The notes: generated from the sequence alone by a model not told the origin. A DNA stretch of 64,000 nt from Apodemus sylvaticus (GCF_947179515.1 NC_067477.1:118183562-118247561), one strand, 5' to 3'; shown: positions 50,263-62,379, counted from the first letter of the stretch. Made by a program: numbers and translations.

Positions 50263-50600
50263 TGTGGTGGTTTGAATGAGAAATGCCCCCCAAGGACTCA
50301 GGTATTTGAACACTTGCTTCCCAGTTGATGTTCTTTGGGGGATGTTATGAGGATGTACAGTCTTGCTGGAGGAAGCGCATCATAGGAAGAGGCTTGGGGG
50401 GTTTACTGATTTCCCCTGATGTCTGATACATGCTTGGGGTTATACATGTGATCTCTCAGCTTCCTGCCCTGGCTGCCCGCCACCACACCTCCACAGACAC
50501 AATGGATTCTTATCCCTCTGGAACTGTAGCAGAACAAACTCTTCTGTAAGTTGCTGTTGATGGTGGTATTTTATTGCAGCAACAGTAAGTAACTAATATA
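50263..50600 (+). mobile_element. MaLR-type solo LTR
   Basis: Starts TGTGGTGGTTTGAATGAG. Contains caggtatttgaacacttgc, tcttgctggaggaagc, atctctcagcttcctgccct and a final gtaagtaactaatata. No internal part. Confidence 0.72.
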
Positions 50601-50709
50601 CCACTATTCCCTGAAGTGGGACAGAGGTTCCCGAAAACATCCAAATCAGTTTTGGAGTGGGCCACCAACTCCCTGAGCAGCCCACACAACTGTTGTTTAA
50701 GAACTCCAA

Positions 50710-50895
50710 GTCACCATGAGGCGGCTAGCAGATTCTGCATTCTCCATAATTGCACCCAATTTTCCAATTGAATTATCGCATGATTTAATTCGTTTGCTGC
50801 ATCTGGAGAGCATCAGCATTGTGCAGCTGTTGCAGCTTCAAGAGCTAATTGTTGCTAAGCACATTAAAAGTAGCCCTATTGCAATGCACTGGAGT
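50710..50895. promoter_or_regulatory. Candidate conserved non-coding element
   Basis: Compact AT-rich block with ccataattgc, tccaattgaattatcgc, gatttaattcg, gagctaattgttgc and two E-box CAGCTG/CATCTG words. It retains CpGs (atcgcatg, attcgttt), unusual for neutral intron. It also contains a plus-strand ORF, but that ORF shows no domain. The call is by composition. Confidence 0.35.
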
Positions 50896-51154
50896 CAGAG
50901 GGGAGGGGGTGCGAAGTTTCACTTCCCATTTTCTCTTTGGTTGAGTCATCACCCGAAGAGCCTGAGGGGGTAGCAGACATTTAAGTCCCCTTAGCTTGGA
51001 GACCTCATTGTGCATGGTTACTGTCACTAGATGTAAGCCTTTAAGTGAGGCAGACATATCCCGATACCAAAATACACAGAAACCTGAAAGCCCTATTTAG
51101 AGCATCTTAGAGCATTGTGCCCAACAAGATTAAGAAAGAAGGCAACAGGTCACC

Positions 51155-51158
<4 letters not shown>

Positions 51159-51214
<56 letters not shown>
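51159..51214. repeat. (AG)28 microsatellite
   Basis: Uninterrupted AG dinucleotides. Confidence 0.97.
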
Positions 51215-51218
<4 letters not shown>

Positions 51219-51614
51219 TCAATTGCTGGTGAAGCACCCATACACCTACAAAGTCCCTGCTCTCATATTCCAATTATAATAACTAGCCATATAGGTGCTA
51301 CCTGCCACCCCATATGATTGGTCCACCTTTTCTCTTATAATTTATTATTTGGTGTGTTCTAGTCAGAGTCTCAATCTCCAGAAATCACAGGTTAAACACT
51401 AGCCTTCTTCTCCGTTAGAGTTTGGATTATATGTCTTCTCAAGGTTGATGTGTTGAAAATCTGCTCTCTGGGTCATGGCAGTTTTAGGATATTATAAACA
51501 TTCTAGGGCGCATGTCTGCTTGGAGGAAGCTGTATGCTGTGAGGTAGGAGTATGCCTTTGGGGAAATGTAATTTGTTCCCAGCTAGGTCTTGATCCCACC
51601 CATGGCTTCTCTTT

Positions 51615-51752
51615 CTTTCCTCTTGCCTTGTTTCCCCTCCCCTCCTGCTCCCTCGCTCTCCTCTCCCACTCCCACTCCCCTCCTCTCCTCTCCCCCTCCC
51701 TTCCCCCCTCCTCTCCCACTCCCCTCCTCTCCTCTCCCCTCCCTCCTATCCA
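51615..51752. repeat. C/T-rich minisatellite-like tract
   Basis: Near pure pyrimidine. The unit tcccactcccctcctctcct occurs twice, about 41 bp apart, with related C-run blocks between. The minus strand has many G-runs. Confidence 0.85.
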
Positions 51753-51759
51753 CACAAGC

Positions 51760-52785
51760 AGAGCTTCTTTGCTCCATTTTATTCCCTTTTTCAGGATCAG
51801 GTGTCTGGAAGCAGCAGAAGCAGGTGACCTATGTCTAAAACTTCAGAGCCACAAGCCAGTCACAAACCTTTCCTCCTTTACATAGTTACCTTCAATATTT
51901 TACCACCACAATAAGAAGCTAACACATTTTCCTTGTTGATTTACAAAGGATCTCAGTTTTGTGCATAGACGAGAGCTAAGAATAAGGAGTTCGTGAAAAA
52001 AAAAATCAGGATGCTACATATAAAATATGGGCTTACAAGGAAGAATCACAGGTCATGAGGAACCACAGGGTAGCGGTAGATCTACTGAGGGAAAGAGTAG
52101 AGGGGTTCAAAATAGAATATGAGAGTTGAGTCTAAGAGAAAGGCAGAGTGAGGAGGTAGGTGTGCAGAATATTGAGCACTGGGAAGTCAAGAAAGACCGG
52201 TGGGATTCTCACAATTTCTTCTTGCCCCAGGCCACAGAAAAGTGAGAGTTAGGCTCATGTTTTCTACCATGGAAGGAAATAACATTATTCCTTATAGAAA
52301 CTAGGAAGCTTTAAGAGAGATATATTAACGTTAGTATGAGAAAAGCTTCTTATAATAGTTATGCCTTTTCCCAATAACCCATCTGTGCAGTTTATAAGGT
52401 AACAATCTCTATCCACAAACTGGTTTCAACTAACATTTAATTTATTTCAATCTTATATAAACTTGGATAACCTAAAAAATTCACTAGATATTTGGCAATG
52501 TCTGAATACAGAGAAATAAACTTTGCACATGTATACATACACAAGGTGAACTCAGAAATTGTCGAGGAAAATTTTATTTATAAAATATGAAAGATGTAAG
52601 TAATAAGACATAATTACAAAATTGTGGAACACTAGAGAATGATAAAAGATTATATATCTTTCAGAGAAAAATATATAGCTCACAAACAAATATTAGAAGG
52701 CACCATCTGACTTAATATATTTGGAAGTTGGATGATAAACGCATTCATTACTTACAACCTAAGATTCTATACCCAGCATAACTAG
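51760..52785. other. Intronic sequence, nothing secure
   Basis: 52060-52200 (tagcggtagatctactgagg and following) may belong to the same ancient repeat family as 54.7-55.6 kb. Confidence 0.35.
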
Positions 52786-52990
52786 ACAGAACTAGAATGG
52801 TGACCATCAGGTACTGGGGCTGAGAGAGAGGATGCTTACTGTGGGTAGTTTCAGTCTGCGCAGTTGATATGGAGGATAGTGATGGCCACTCCACAGCAGA
52901 GTGGGTACCCTTCATGGCACAGAACTGTGGACTTAAATTTGGCTAAAATAGTAGAAATTGGTGCTTACCACTATTAAAATGTGAATGTGT
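52785..52990 (+). mobile_element. Ancient L1M-type 3' UTR relic
   Basis: tagaatggtgaccatcaggt, gggctgagagagaggatg, gatatggaggatagtgatgg and cagaactgtggacttaaat follow the old mammalian L1 3' UTR. Confidence 0.6.
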
Positions 52991-53189
52991 TTTCTCAGGA
53001 GGATGGGAAGGGAGAGGCGCTTATTTTCTGTTACACAGCTGGCAAGCCTACTGAAGCTTAAACATTATACAAGGGGACACTACATCCTGTTTCCACCTTT
53101 TTGAAATGCTCAGCCCTAAAAGGGATTTCCTCAAGGCTCAGGATCACTACAGAAGAGCGGGTGCAAAGTCTGTGAGAAGCAGAGGTGGT

Positions 53190-53570
53190 GGATGATGTCA
53201 CAGAAACATTCTCTAGACACAATAAGGCAGATGGGCTATGGCCTCGCAGAGATTGTGACAGCACAGGTGGGACCCATGCAAGCCAAACAAATTCCCAGCA
53301 TGGAGGGGAAGCTGGCAAGGGTTCCCACCCCTAACCAAGAGCCTATTAGCTTCTCAGCAAGGGAAAGTCAGTTTCCTTCAATGGAGTGACATTTGATACA
53401 AGGATCACACTCTGAGGCAGGACCCAATCAAACTAGACTCCAATGAATTTCTTTTTTGGGGGGATGGGGAGACAAAGTTTGGTGATTTAGTAAGTGGGGG
53501 GAGTATCTGGGAAGAGACAGGGGGATAAATATGAACAAAACATACTGAATAAAACGTCTGAGGAATAAAT
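53190..53570 (+). mobile_element. Old rodent L1 3' UTR
   Basis: ccaagagcctattagcttct, caatggagtgacatttgata, cacactctgaggcaggaccc and, at the end, gataaatatgaacaaaacat follow an old rodent L1 3' UTR. The final A-rich tail is degraded. Confidence 0.7.
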
Positions 53571-53934
53571 AGAAACATTGTTTAATATTATATATGAGGA
53601 ACAGTTGAATAAAAATTGAAAATAAAAAATGTAAAATTAATTGTGTTGGGCATTTCCAGCAAAGGGAACTGTATAACACAGCTGTCCTCTGGGAGGTGTG
53701 ACCAGAATGAGGGGAATCTTAGGAAGCTCTATATTCCTGGAGGGATTTGAACAATCTGCACAGAGGAGCTGGAAGCTTTCTCTCTAGGCTAGTGTCTCTC
53801 CCACAGAGAGAAGCGCAAGTATAGATGAATTTGATCCTTGACAACCTTGATGATAGTCATGGTTTAGAGTCCTTAAATTCAATTTTAGTATAGACTTTCA
53901 GGCTAAATTTGAGAAAAAACATTAAGTGCACAAT

Positions 53935-54400
53935 AACTATGGCAAAATATTATGGAATTAAAACAATATTACCCTATGATCAGCTTTGGGTATGTACCTG
54001 GGGGATCTAAGCCAACGTGATATAGAGATGCAGGCACACTCAGGTGTCTCAGTGTTAGTGGCGGTAGCTGAGTTATTGAATCACTAGATGCCCATCCTCA
54101 GATGAACAGATGATGAAAATGTGGTACATGTACAGACTGAATCTCATTGATCAGAAAGAAAAATAAAATTATGCCATTTGCAGGAAAACAGGGGAACCAG
54201 GGATCATCATGTCAAGCAAAATAAGCCAGAGCCAGGGAGATGACGTGTATTTTCTCATATGTAAGATCTCTATATAAAGACAAATATAAGTCACGGAAGT
54301 AGAGAGGGACTGTTTATGAAAGGGGGGCGTGAGAGCGGAACCCAGATACAGAGGTGATCGTAGAGGTTCATTGTCAGGATGAGTTGCCAGCATTTACTGC
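53935..54400 (+). mobile_element. Ancient L1 ORF2 end and 3' UTR relic
   Basis: tgggtatgtacctgggggat, gatgaaaatgtggtacatgt, aataaaattatgccatttgc, gcaaaataagccagagccag and ttctcatatgtaagatct keep the L1 ORF2 C-terminal order. No open frame. Confidence 0.7.
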
Positions 54401-54472
54401 ATTGTTACTACAGTGATTTTAGAAACTGGCTTTGCCAAGTGAGCCACGATAAAGAAAATATGACTTAAGGCC

Positions 54473-54513
54473 TCCATCCATCTGTCTATCCATCCATTTG
54501 TCTGTCCATCCAT

Positions 54514-54548
<35 letters not shown>

Positions 54549-54566
54549 ACCATCCATCCATCCAAC
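54473..54566. repeat. (CCAT)n microsatellite
   Basis: Tandem CATC/TCCA tetranucleotides with a few substitutions. Confidence 0.97.
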
Positions 54567-54739
54567 AGCTACCTGTTCGGCACAGCTGTTGGAGGACTGC
54601 CTTTTTTACACAGGAGACACATCAATGAGAAGAACAAGTATCAATCCCCATGGTCCTGGCACTTACCTGTTTGTAGAAAGATAAAGAAAAATAAATACAT
54701 AAAGTAAACACTGTTCTGGGAAACAACATAAAGTATATA

Positions 54740-55620
54740 CTGTTCTGGGAACAAGTAAGTATTAGAACCAGAGGCAGGAGACGTGGGTGTGGCTTTAAAG
54801 AGGTGGTCCGCTCAAGCCTGTGTGCGGGTGACATTTGAGCAGATCTGAAGAAGTTGAGCTAATAGGATGCGCCCCCTTCTTGGGGAAGAACATTCAGGTG
54901 GAGGGGTCAGGAAGTACAAAGGGCAAATTGCCTGGAATATTCCAGAAACAGTAAGAAGGGCAGTGTGACTAGAGAACAGTAAGGTAATAGGAAAGTGGTA
55001 GATAAGAAGGCTCAGGAGGCCTTGGGGAAGACTGTAAGGCCTGCTGCTTGTTCTGTTAGAGAAGTGGAAGCAAATGGCTTCTGTTTGATTCAAGTTTTTA
55101 AAAGACCCTTTTAGCTGTCAGATGATAGTGTGACGCAGCCCGAGACTTAGATATTTAGGAGGCATTTTCAAGAGATTAAGGTAGAAATGAAAGGCAGTGA
55201 GTCAGCTGCTAGGTGGTAAGAAGTAATCAGACTTGAGGCAGAGCCAGTGATTTGGATGTACAGTACAAGAGATAGGAGAAGACAGAGGGAAGGAGGGAGG
55301 GAGGGAGGGACAGAAGAGGTAGGGGGGGAGGGAAGAAGGGAGATGGGGAGAGAATACATGGTGATGCCAAGGATTTGGATCTGGAAGGATGGGGTTGCAA
55401 CGGTTGAGTTTGGGACTAACTACAGGTATGTTAGGTTTCTTTGAGGAGATCACAAATTTAGATTTTTTTTTGACTTAGAACATCTGAGACACATAATCCT
55501 TAGCAGTGTCCAAATAAAGATGTAAGAAAGCTCCAGAGGTCAGAGGATTGAAGACTAACTCAACAGTGAGGCTGCCACTGGGGAGATGCTGCTTAAATCA
55601 AAGCAACTTAGCTGTGATTT
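54740..55620 (+). mobile_element. Ancient mammalian-wide repeat (family not named)
   Basis: gtgacatttgagcagatctg, gggaagaacattcaggtgga, caagtttttaaaagaccctt, gtggtaagaagtaatcagac, gaggcagagccagtgatttg and tctggaaggatggggttgca follow in order a long repeat common in mammalian genomes. I cannot name the family securely. A GGGA-type tract is inserted in it. Confidence 0.55.
55285..55352. repeat. (GGGA)n / G-rich tract
   Basis: Four or more consecutive GGGAGGGAGGGAGGG-type units followed by longer G-runs. It forms a G-quadruplex motif on the sense strand. Confidence 0.92.
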
Positions 55621-56115
55621 CTAAGGAAGTGACCACAGCTGGCAGAGGAGTGGGTTCCAAGGGCTGAGCTGCAGTGAACTTCAGCACTAAGCTGGGAAGG
55701 TGAACATACAAGGGCAGAGAGAGAGCGAGAGGATGGGACTGTTGGAGAAGACAAACAGGAGTTCTGTGTTCTGGAAAGAGTGACAAGGGAGCCGCCATCG
55801 TGGCTTAATGCAGAAGACGCTCACAAAAGCAGCTGAGGCCTGGATAGCAACAGCTGAGGCAGAAGGTAGATGACGTAAGGAAGCTGGAGCTGCTGGGTTC
55901 TGGTCCATCCATCGCCACACTGGCTGCCACTGTAAACCACACAGCTCCTTTCAAGTCCTGTCCTCCTTTACAAAGAGGAAAGATTTGAGCTAAGACCCCC
56001 TAATGCCACCATGTAGCTCTAAAACTTCGAGGTTTCATTATGAGTTTAACTGGGCACATTCTATTCTTTTTGAGGAACTAATACCACATAGGTATTTGGA
56101 ATCTGAAATTTGACA
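55620..56115. other. Intronic sequence, nothing recognised
   Basis: No supported feature. Confidence 0.4.
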
Positions 56116-56116
56116 G

Positions 56117-56192
56117 AGAGGGGGGGGGGAGGGAGGGAGAGGGAAGAGGAGAGAGAACAGAGAAGGAGAGAAGAGAGAAGAGAGGAGTGACG
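56117..56192. repeat. G/GA-rich purine tract
   Basis: A G9 run and GGGAGGGAG units followed by GAGAA units. Confidence 0.92.
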
Positions 56193-56194
56193 CT

Positions 56195-57260
56195 TTTCCC
56201 CACAGGGAAGGCATCTAATTTCTATCTGTATTTTTGTTTTTGCTCCATGTGCAATATTGATCCTATTTAATTAAAGTTTCCAGAGTCTCATTAAATAGAG
56301 TTTGCTTTGGTAATTTCCCCAATCTAAACCTTCTTTATACTTTGATAGCTCTACCTTTCCCATGAATGCACTTACATATCTACCACCACCTGGTGGTAGC
56401 AAAAATATTACAAACCAGAGTATAGTGGGGAGAGCCCAGCTCCTCCTTCAGTTCATCATGCCCAAAGGTTGGATGTGGGTCTTCCCTGTCAATTTTGACC
56501 TTAAGATAACCCAAAGCCTCCCAGACCTTGAGACTAGAAAAGTCCCATGGAAAACCAGCACCAGAAGTGGTCTGAGCCCTGAAATCCAAAACTGATGAAG
56601 CCTAAATCCAGACTCACCAAGTACTCACCAGATATTCTTGAGGGAGCACAGCAAGTAGACCAAGGAGGTCATAACGAATGGGTTTCTGGACACAGTTTCT
56701 CTCTTTACTTAGGAATGGTCTTTGCAAGAACTGCTATTACATTTTTACCTTTTGAACAAGTACTTTTAGAAAATAGAATATGAGGCTTTTGTTAGTCTTT
56801 CCCCTGTGTCAAACTGTGAGCATACCTGGTTGCTAAGGGTATGAACTTGAATTACCCAGAAGCATAATGGCTAGCAATTGGATTCCTACACAAATAGTGA
56901 AGGCTCTACTTTTCCCGGAGAGTAGAAAATAAATACCTTTAATTTGAAAGAAATATATAGGATCTGTTCTCCCCTTACAAAGGCACACTGTTGTAAATCA
57001 TGCTTCCATATTTCTGAAACGACAGGAGAAGCTGGAAGCAGCGTGGAGGAGTAAAAAGAAACCTAGATTTCTTCCCCATAGCTTTCCACCTCCTATCCTC
57101 CTGACCCAAGACTTCTGAGTCTCCTCAGAGAAGAGGGCCCAAGCCATAAGACAGAACCACAGCAACTAATGGCATCAGGTCAAAAGGGCATTTCCCTCTA
57201 GGAGTCTTTACTGTCTTGAATGACTCTAAGACTCCGATACTAAATCAAATCATGGTGATA
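56195..57260. other. Intronic sequence, nothing secure
   Basis: 56205-56310 is AT-rich with tatttaattaaag and cattaaatag. Otherwise nothing was recognised. Confidence 0.4.
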
Positions 57261-57263
57261 AGG

Positions 57264-57264
57264 A

Positions 57265-57292
<28 letters not shown>
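57264..57292. repeat. (GT)14 microsatellite
   Basis: Uninterrupted GT run. Confidence 0.97.
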
Positions 57293-57294
<2 letters not shown>

Positions 57295-57296
<2 letters not shown>

Positions 57297-58450
57297 CCCA
57301 ATGAAAAGAACTGATCAAATATGACATGAATTCAAGCTTCCTTAGGTAGGATAAGTTCTCTGGATATTTATTTTTCAAATCATTACATATAAGCGTTTAA
57401 AATTGTAGTCCTTAATATTGAAGGTGGCAATTTTGCTAACCATGGCAGAGAATGAGAGTAAATGAGTGGGATACAACTGATGCTGGAGAGCTATTCTTAC
57501 TATTATTCAAGTTTATAATTTGGCATGAAAAGAAATAAAAAGCCACCAGGAGCCTGAAATTATCTTTGTCAAAGCAGTGGGCAGAACAGGTGCAATGGGT
57601 GGCCCAGGTGTAGAATGGCCAGCATCCATCTGGCATTGAGACATTCTGTCCTGGGAGAGGAATGGGAAGTGAAGTCTTCCTCGACTCTGCCTTCTGTGTG
57701 AGAATAGGCAGACCCATGGAGTCAGACTGCTTGTCTTATGATCGCTTCTTCTCCACCTTGGGTACAAACTCAAAGTTAGAGTTGTGGAGTTGGTTATCCA
57801 GTCTCAGCAGAGTTACCAGACAGCCAAGAGCAGAGTCCAGCTCCCTGAGCAATCAGACTGTATTCTTGCCAGGGCCTCGGCAGCATCTTTAAACCCGTTT
57901 TGAGGAGTTAAGGCTTCAGCGATATGCCTGAATGAGGTGGAAGGAAGCCACTGTGAAGACGGATGGGGTAGGGTAGAGACGACAATCTTCTATTCGGCCG
58001 TATTGATGTCATAGCACATAACTGTATTCCTTGGGTGCCTTCTTCTTCCTCTTTCTCCTTGCTTACAGGATCTGGTCTTTTGCTCTGTTTTATCATTGTC
58101 TTTAGACTGATCACTACCCAAATCAATGCCTCAACCAAGCTCTAAGTGTATATTTCCAATTTGCTACTGAGCAATTTCCTCCTTAATTTCTCCTGACATC
58201 TTAGTACGATGATGCCCAAATTGTATATCCCATCTCTACTGAGAAATGTTTCCCAGTTCTTGGATTGCCACTGACTTCCCAGGGGTCCTGATCTAAGCAT
58301 TGAGCATCGCTTTTATGTCTTTCTCTTCCCTGATAATCATTGCTGTCGTGTAATCTCATTTGTCACTGTGGCCTCCGCTCTACACATCTTTTCTCCCTCT
58401 GTACCATTCTTAGTCCAGGTTCTCACTGCCCTCTCCAAGGCTGTTGAGAT
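57295..58450. other. Intronic sequence, nothing recognised
   Basis: No supported feature. Confidence 0.4.
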
Positions 58451-58451
58451 G

Positions 58452-58815
58452 GACCCTTAATGGTTAATCTTCATAGTCAGTTTGCCTAAGTATAAAATCA
58501 CCCAGAAGACACCTCCAGGTCTGCCTAGAGAGGATCAGCAGAGCAGGGGATTCAGGTAGAGCCATCCTATAAGCTAGAGTCCTGGATTAAATGGAAAAGG
58601 AAACAAAGAGAGAATCAGCTGAGCAGCAGCATTTCTTGACTTTCAGACCTGTTCATACATGAGCAAGCAGCCTTTCTGCAAAGCCACTGCAACCACCCGG
58701 CCTTCCGCCATGATGGAATGTATGTACTCACATGCTATGAGCCCACTCACCATTTCTCCTTAAAGTTGCTTCTTGCCAGGTATTTGGCCACAGCAATGAG
58801 AAAAGCAACTAATGG
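58452..58815 (+). mobile_element. Rodent RMER/LTR-type repeat
   Basis: aatggttaatcttcatagtc, aagacacctccaggtctgcc, cttccgccatgatggaatgt, ttaaagttgcttcttgccag, gtatttggccacagcaatga and gaaaagcaactaatgga keep the order of a common rodent repeat. Confidence 0.6.
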
Positions 58816-58989
58816 ACTCTGGTTCCCTTGAGTCTCAGTGTCAGCACCGCTTTTACCAGCGATTTCATCGGCCAGCTCAGACTCAGTTATATTACTTCCT
58901 CATTGAGGACAATTTTGGTAGTTCCTACTTATTACTGAGTAGAGTTCAGATTCCTTAGCCTATAATTTAGGATCCTCCATAATCTTCCA

Positions 58990-58992
<3 letters not shown>

Positions 58993-59028
<36 letters not shown>

Positions 59029-59056
59029 ATACATACATATGTACATACATATGTAC
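58993..59056. repeat. (GT)n followed by TACA/CATA units
   Basis: A GT run to about 59026, then acatacatac- and tatgtac-type units. Confidence 0.93.
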
Positions 59057-59394
59057 GTGCAAGGGCTACTGAAGTCTATCTTGCTATGTGTAGATGTAAA
59101 AGTACCCTCTGCATAGTGACCATTTAGTGTTTTCACACACTGCATCATTGGAACTGATGGACCTTTTCTTTTAGGGCCAGCCCTGGAAAATTGAACACAT
59201 AATAATATTTTTATTTTCACTTTCCAGTGCCATTCAGCTTACTATGTATGACCATAAAAAAACATTCATTAATTTCCCATCAGAAAAGATTATCTTGAAG
59301 CTGTGTGGAGAGCTCTGTCTGTCACCACCTAAGCAAGATGACCCCGTAAGCATGAAGCACCTGGACCCAATGGCGCACTCTTGTAGTAGCTGTC

Positions 59395-59480
59395 TCAAAA
59401 TAAAGAGGAGTGTGCTCTGGGCAGTAGAAAGCCTTCCCAGCATGCTTGAAGCCTTTGGCTCAATCCCCAGTATCATGCAC
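59395..59480 (+). mobile_element. ID-like SINE relic
   Basis: tgctctgggcagtagaaagc, cttcccagcatgcttgaagc, ctttggctcaatccccagta keep the ID/tRNA-Ala-like order, including a B-box-like end. Diverged. Confidence 0.5.
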
Positions 59481-59614
59481 AGATTCTTTTCATGGGCTTT
59501 CTCATTATGTGTGTGTTTGAGAATGCACTACTTCCCTTCAGTTAGGGTTGTTTTTCCTGAAGACTAAATCCAAACTAAACTATGAGCTCCAAGAAGAAAT
59601 ATAAAGGTTCTGTT

Positions 59615-60135
59615 TTCCCCAGCATGCAGTAAGGTCACATGCTCCACTATGTTCATAGCAGCCTTATTTATAATAGCCAGAAGCTGGAAAGAACACAGAT
59701 GTCCCTCAATGGAGAAATGGATACAGAAAAAGTGGTATATTTACACAATGGAATACTACTCAGCAATTAAAAACAATGAATTCATGAAATTCTTAGGCAA
59801 ATGGTTGGAACTAGAAAATATCATACTAAGTGAGGTAACCCAATCACAAAAGAATACACATGGAATGCAGTCACTGATAAGTGGATATTAGTCCAAGCTC
59901 TGAATACTCAAGACACAATTAACATATCGAATGATTCCCAAAAAGAAGGAAGGAGAGGGCCCTGGTCCTGGAAAGGCTTGATGCAGCATTGTAGGGGATT
60001 ACCAGGACAGAGAAATGGGAGGGTGGTAATTGGGGAATGGGCAAAGGGAAGAGGGCTAATGGGATTTATGGGGAGGGGGGAACTGGGAAAGGGGAAATCA
60101 TTTGGAATGTAAACAAAGAATATAGAAAAGAAACA
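59615..60135 (+). mobile_element. 5'-truncated rodent L1 3' end
   Basis: The ORF2 C-terminus (WKEHRCPSMEKWIQ; EYYSAIKNNEFMKF; 59649-59891) is followed by the rodent L1 3' UTR and ends ggaatgtaaacaaagaatat plus an A-rich remnant. The match begins at about 59615. Confidence 0.9.
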
Positions 60136-60429
60136 TCTCTTTTTGTGACACTTGGGTTGTCATGCTACACAAGTATTCATTAAATGGTAGTTAGCTGAAT
60201 GTCTAAGTGAACTTTACAAAAAATAGCAGGCAAATTGAATGGATGTAAGTAGAGGGAAAGAATGATTCAAAAGTTACCCAGTACAATGCATTTTGCTGTT
60301 GTTGTAGGGTTTTTCTTTGTTTGTTTTGCTTTGGGAAGTAGAGGTAAAGGCAAGGTGAAGATGATGGACGGAAAGTAGCTGGAGAAGATGGTCCAGGACG
60401 AGAAGGACTTGGGAAGTTAAGAAGGAAGC

Positions 60430-60525
60430 CTTGAACCTGGGGCTATGGCTTTGTGGTAGAGCATTTGCCTGGCATTCGTGAGATCTTGGGCTCTATTCCT
60501 AGAGGAAGAAAAATGGAAAATAAGA
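60430..60525 (+). mobile_element. ID-type SINE
   Basis: ctggggctatggctttgtgg, tagagcatttgcctggcatt, then gggctctattcctag keep the ID order (A box, B box region). An A-rich tail follows. Confidence 0.7.
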
Positions 60526-61149
60526 AGAAAGCAGGGAGGATATATAATCTTCCTAAAATGTATGCAGATCCAGATGTGGCGTCAACCTCTGATTACCTAC
60601 TACTTATATATTTAAAAGAAATATGCAAAGACTCCAGTGCTTGCTTTTTTTTGTTTATCTCCCAATATATGCATACGCCAGCACAATGCTGGACTTGATT
60701 TACCTTTGCTGATTCAGCTTCTTTTCTTGGAACTTATTTACGGCCATGGAAGAGGCATTGTGTCGCTGTTGATAAAGGACAACAGGACTGCATCCTAGGC
60801 TCAGCCAGCAAGTTTCAGGGAGACACTCAGAAAGTTTGTTGCTTTCCCACATGGTCATTTTCCTGAACCAAGGGAAGCCAGGGCCGTGTGTGAAAAGAGG
60901 CATCCCAGACTACAGTGGCTCACACATGTGATGTGTGCACAGACCTTTCTGGGAGTCCTGCAGTGTGAGACTCTGCATGGTGAAGTGGCTCTTAAAAAGC
61001 CCACGCTGCTCAGCACAGTCCTGGATATTTAGAGACAGAAGGAACACGGATGTTCCTCCTCGCCTGTGGGTCAGCTCTGGCTGACCAATAGTCACAAGAG
61101 AGTGCACACTGACCTCAGAGGCATACAGGGCCCCCATTAGGTAAATTTT

Positions 61150-61380
61150 TACTTTTACTTGTATGTGTGTGTGTGTGTGTACATCCATGCTTGTGCCCCC
61201 CCATGTATGTAGATACACATGCATATGGGTGCCTGTAAAGAGAAAAAGACACAATGGATGCTCCAGAAGTGGAGTTATGGACCATTGTGAACTACCCTAT
61301 GTGGGTACTTGGAACCAAACCTAAGTCCTCTGCAAGAAGAACAAGTGCTCTTAACCACTGAGGCAATTCTCCAGCCCCAT
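61150..61380 (-). mobile_element. B2-type SINE, reverse
   Basis: A GT run, gggtacttggaaccaaacct, agtcctctgcaagaagaaca and gtgctcttaaccactgaggc, ending in attctccagcccc, is the reverse of a B2 head. Confidence 0.8.
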
Positions 61381-61734
61381 AGGTGGCTCTTAAATCAATC
61401 TGCTATGCACTTGGGTTTGGTGACCACATATTCGCCAGATCCCTGACTAGGCAATGTGGAAAGGAATGCCCAGAAGCCACTTGAATTCCCCAAGGGAAGA
61501 TCCTGTTGGTTAAGTGTGTTTTTCCTGAAAGAATAACTTTTGAGCATTTTTCTAACTGGCATGAAATTCCGCTTTAAAGTCTCAGAAATACCCAGTCTTG
61601 GGTATAATTTATTTTTTAAAAGCTACCAGCACAGAAAACCAATTGTTTCTGCCTCTTTTACAATGATGAATGCTGTAGATATTATCATTCCCTCCTGTGG
61701 GAGGGGGTGGTGGTGGGAGTGGTAAGGAATGGCT

Positions 61735-61835
61735 ATTAAGCAATTATGTTATTCAAACGCATCATTATTATTATTACCAACATGAGTGGACTCATTCTAA
61801 TTGAACAATAAAAGCGTGAGTGACTTTGCATTGTT
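61735..61835. promoter_or_regulatory. Candidate conserved non-coding element
   Basis: Short AT-rich single-copy block with attaagcaattatg, tctaattgaacaataaaag and attgttattag words. Composition-based inference. Confidence 0.25.
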
Positions 61836-61967
61836 ATTAGTGTCTGTCTCGGGGCCCCTGCCTTTCCCAGGGGCTAGCGTATGCTGCAGATAGGATTCAC
61901 AGTGTGTCTGTCTACTCACTGTGCCCAACTCACAAGCTCATTGGGTGGCCTGAAGCATCCAGTGTTT

Positions 61968-62007
61968 AGGGTTTGTTTTGGTTTGTTTTGGTTTGTTTGT
62001 TTGTTTA
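61968..62007. repeat. (GTTTT/GTTT)n
   Basis: Repeated ggtttgtttt, then gttt units. Confidence 0.9.
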
Positions 62008-62379
62008 CTTTTCTGATACTGACCTGAGAGTCATTTAAGTTTCTTTAAGTCCCTGATGCTAGTCCTGCCTGTCTCTCTTTCTTCTCAGTTCCTGATTTTC
62101 CTTCTTTTGGGGGAACATTGTAATTGTTTGACTTATAACTTGTAAAACACTCCTTTTGCTTTTAGAAAAAAAAATCAATATTTTTGTAAGGCTTGCCAGG
62201 CCACCGGGGTGCTCAGCTGTGCCTTTCTTCATTCTCAACCACTTTTCTGGGATTTACTATACTGTTTTTAGTTTCTAGAATGTTCCAACATCTCCAGCTT
62301 CTGGGAGGTTCTGACCCCATTCACCTGGAAGAGCTGAACACGCTTTTCTTCCTGTTTATAAGATTATTTCCCTGGTTAG

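Noticed and set aside
54473..54566. Regular short repeats that could suggest a CRISPR-like array
   Set aside because: They are continuous CCAT tetranucleotides with no spacers, in a vertebrate intron.
60430..60525. tRNA-like box A/B sequence
   Set aside because: It is an ID SINE with a tail; it cannot fold as a complete tRNA by eye.
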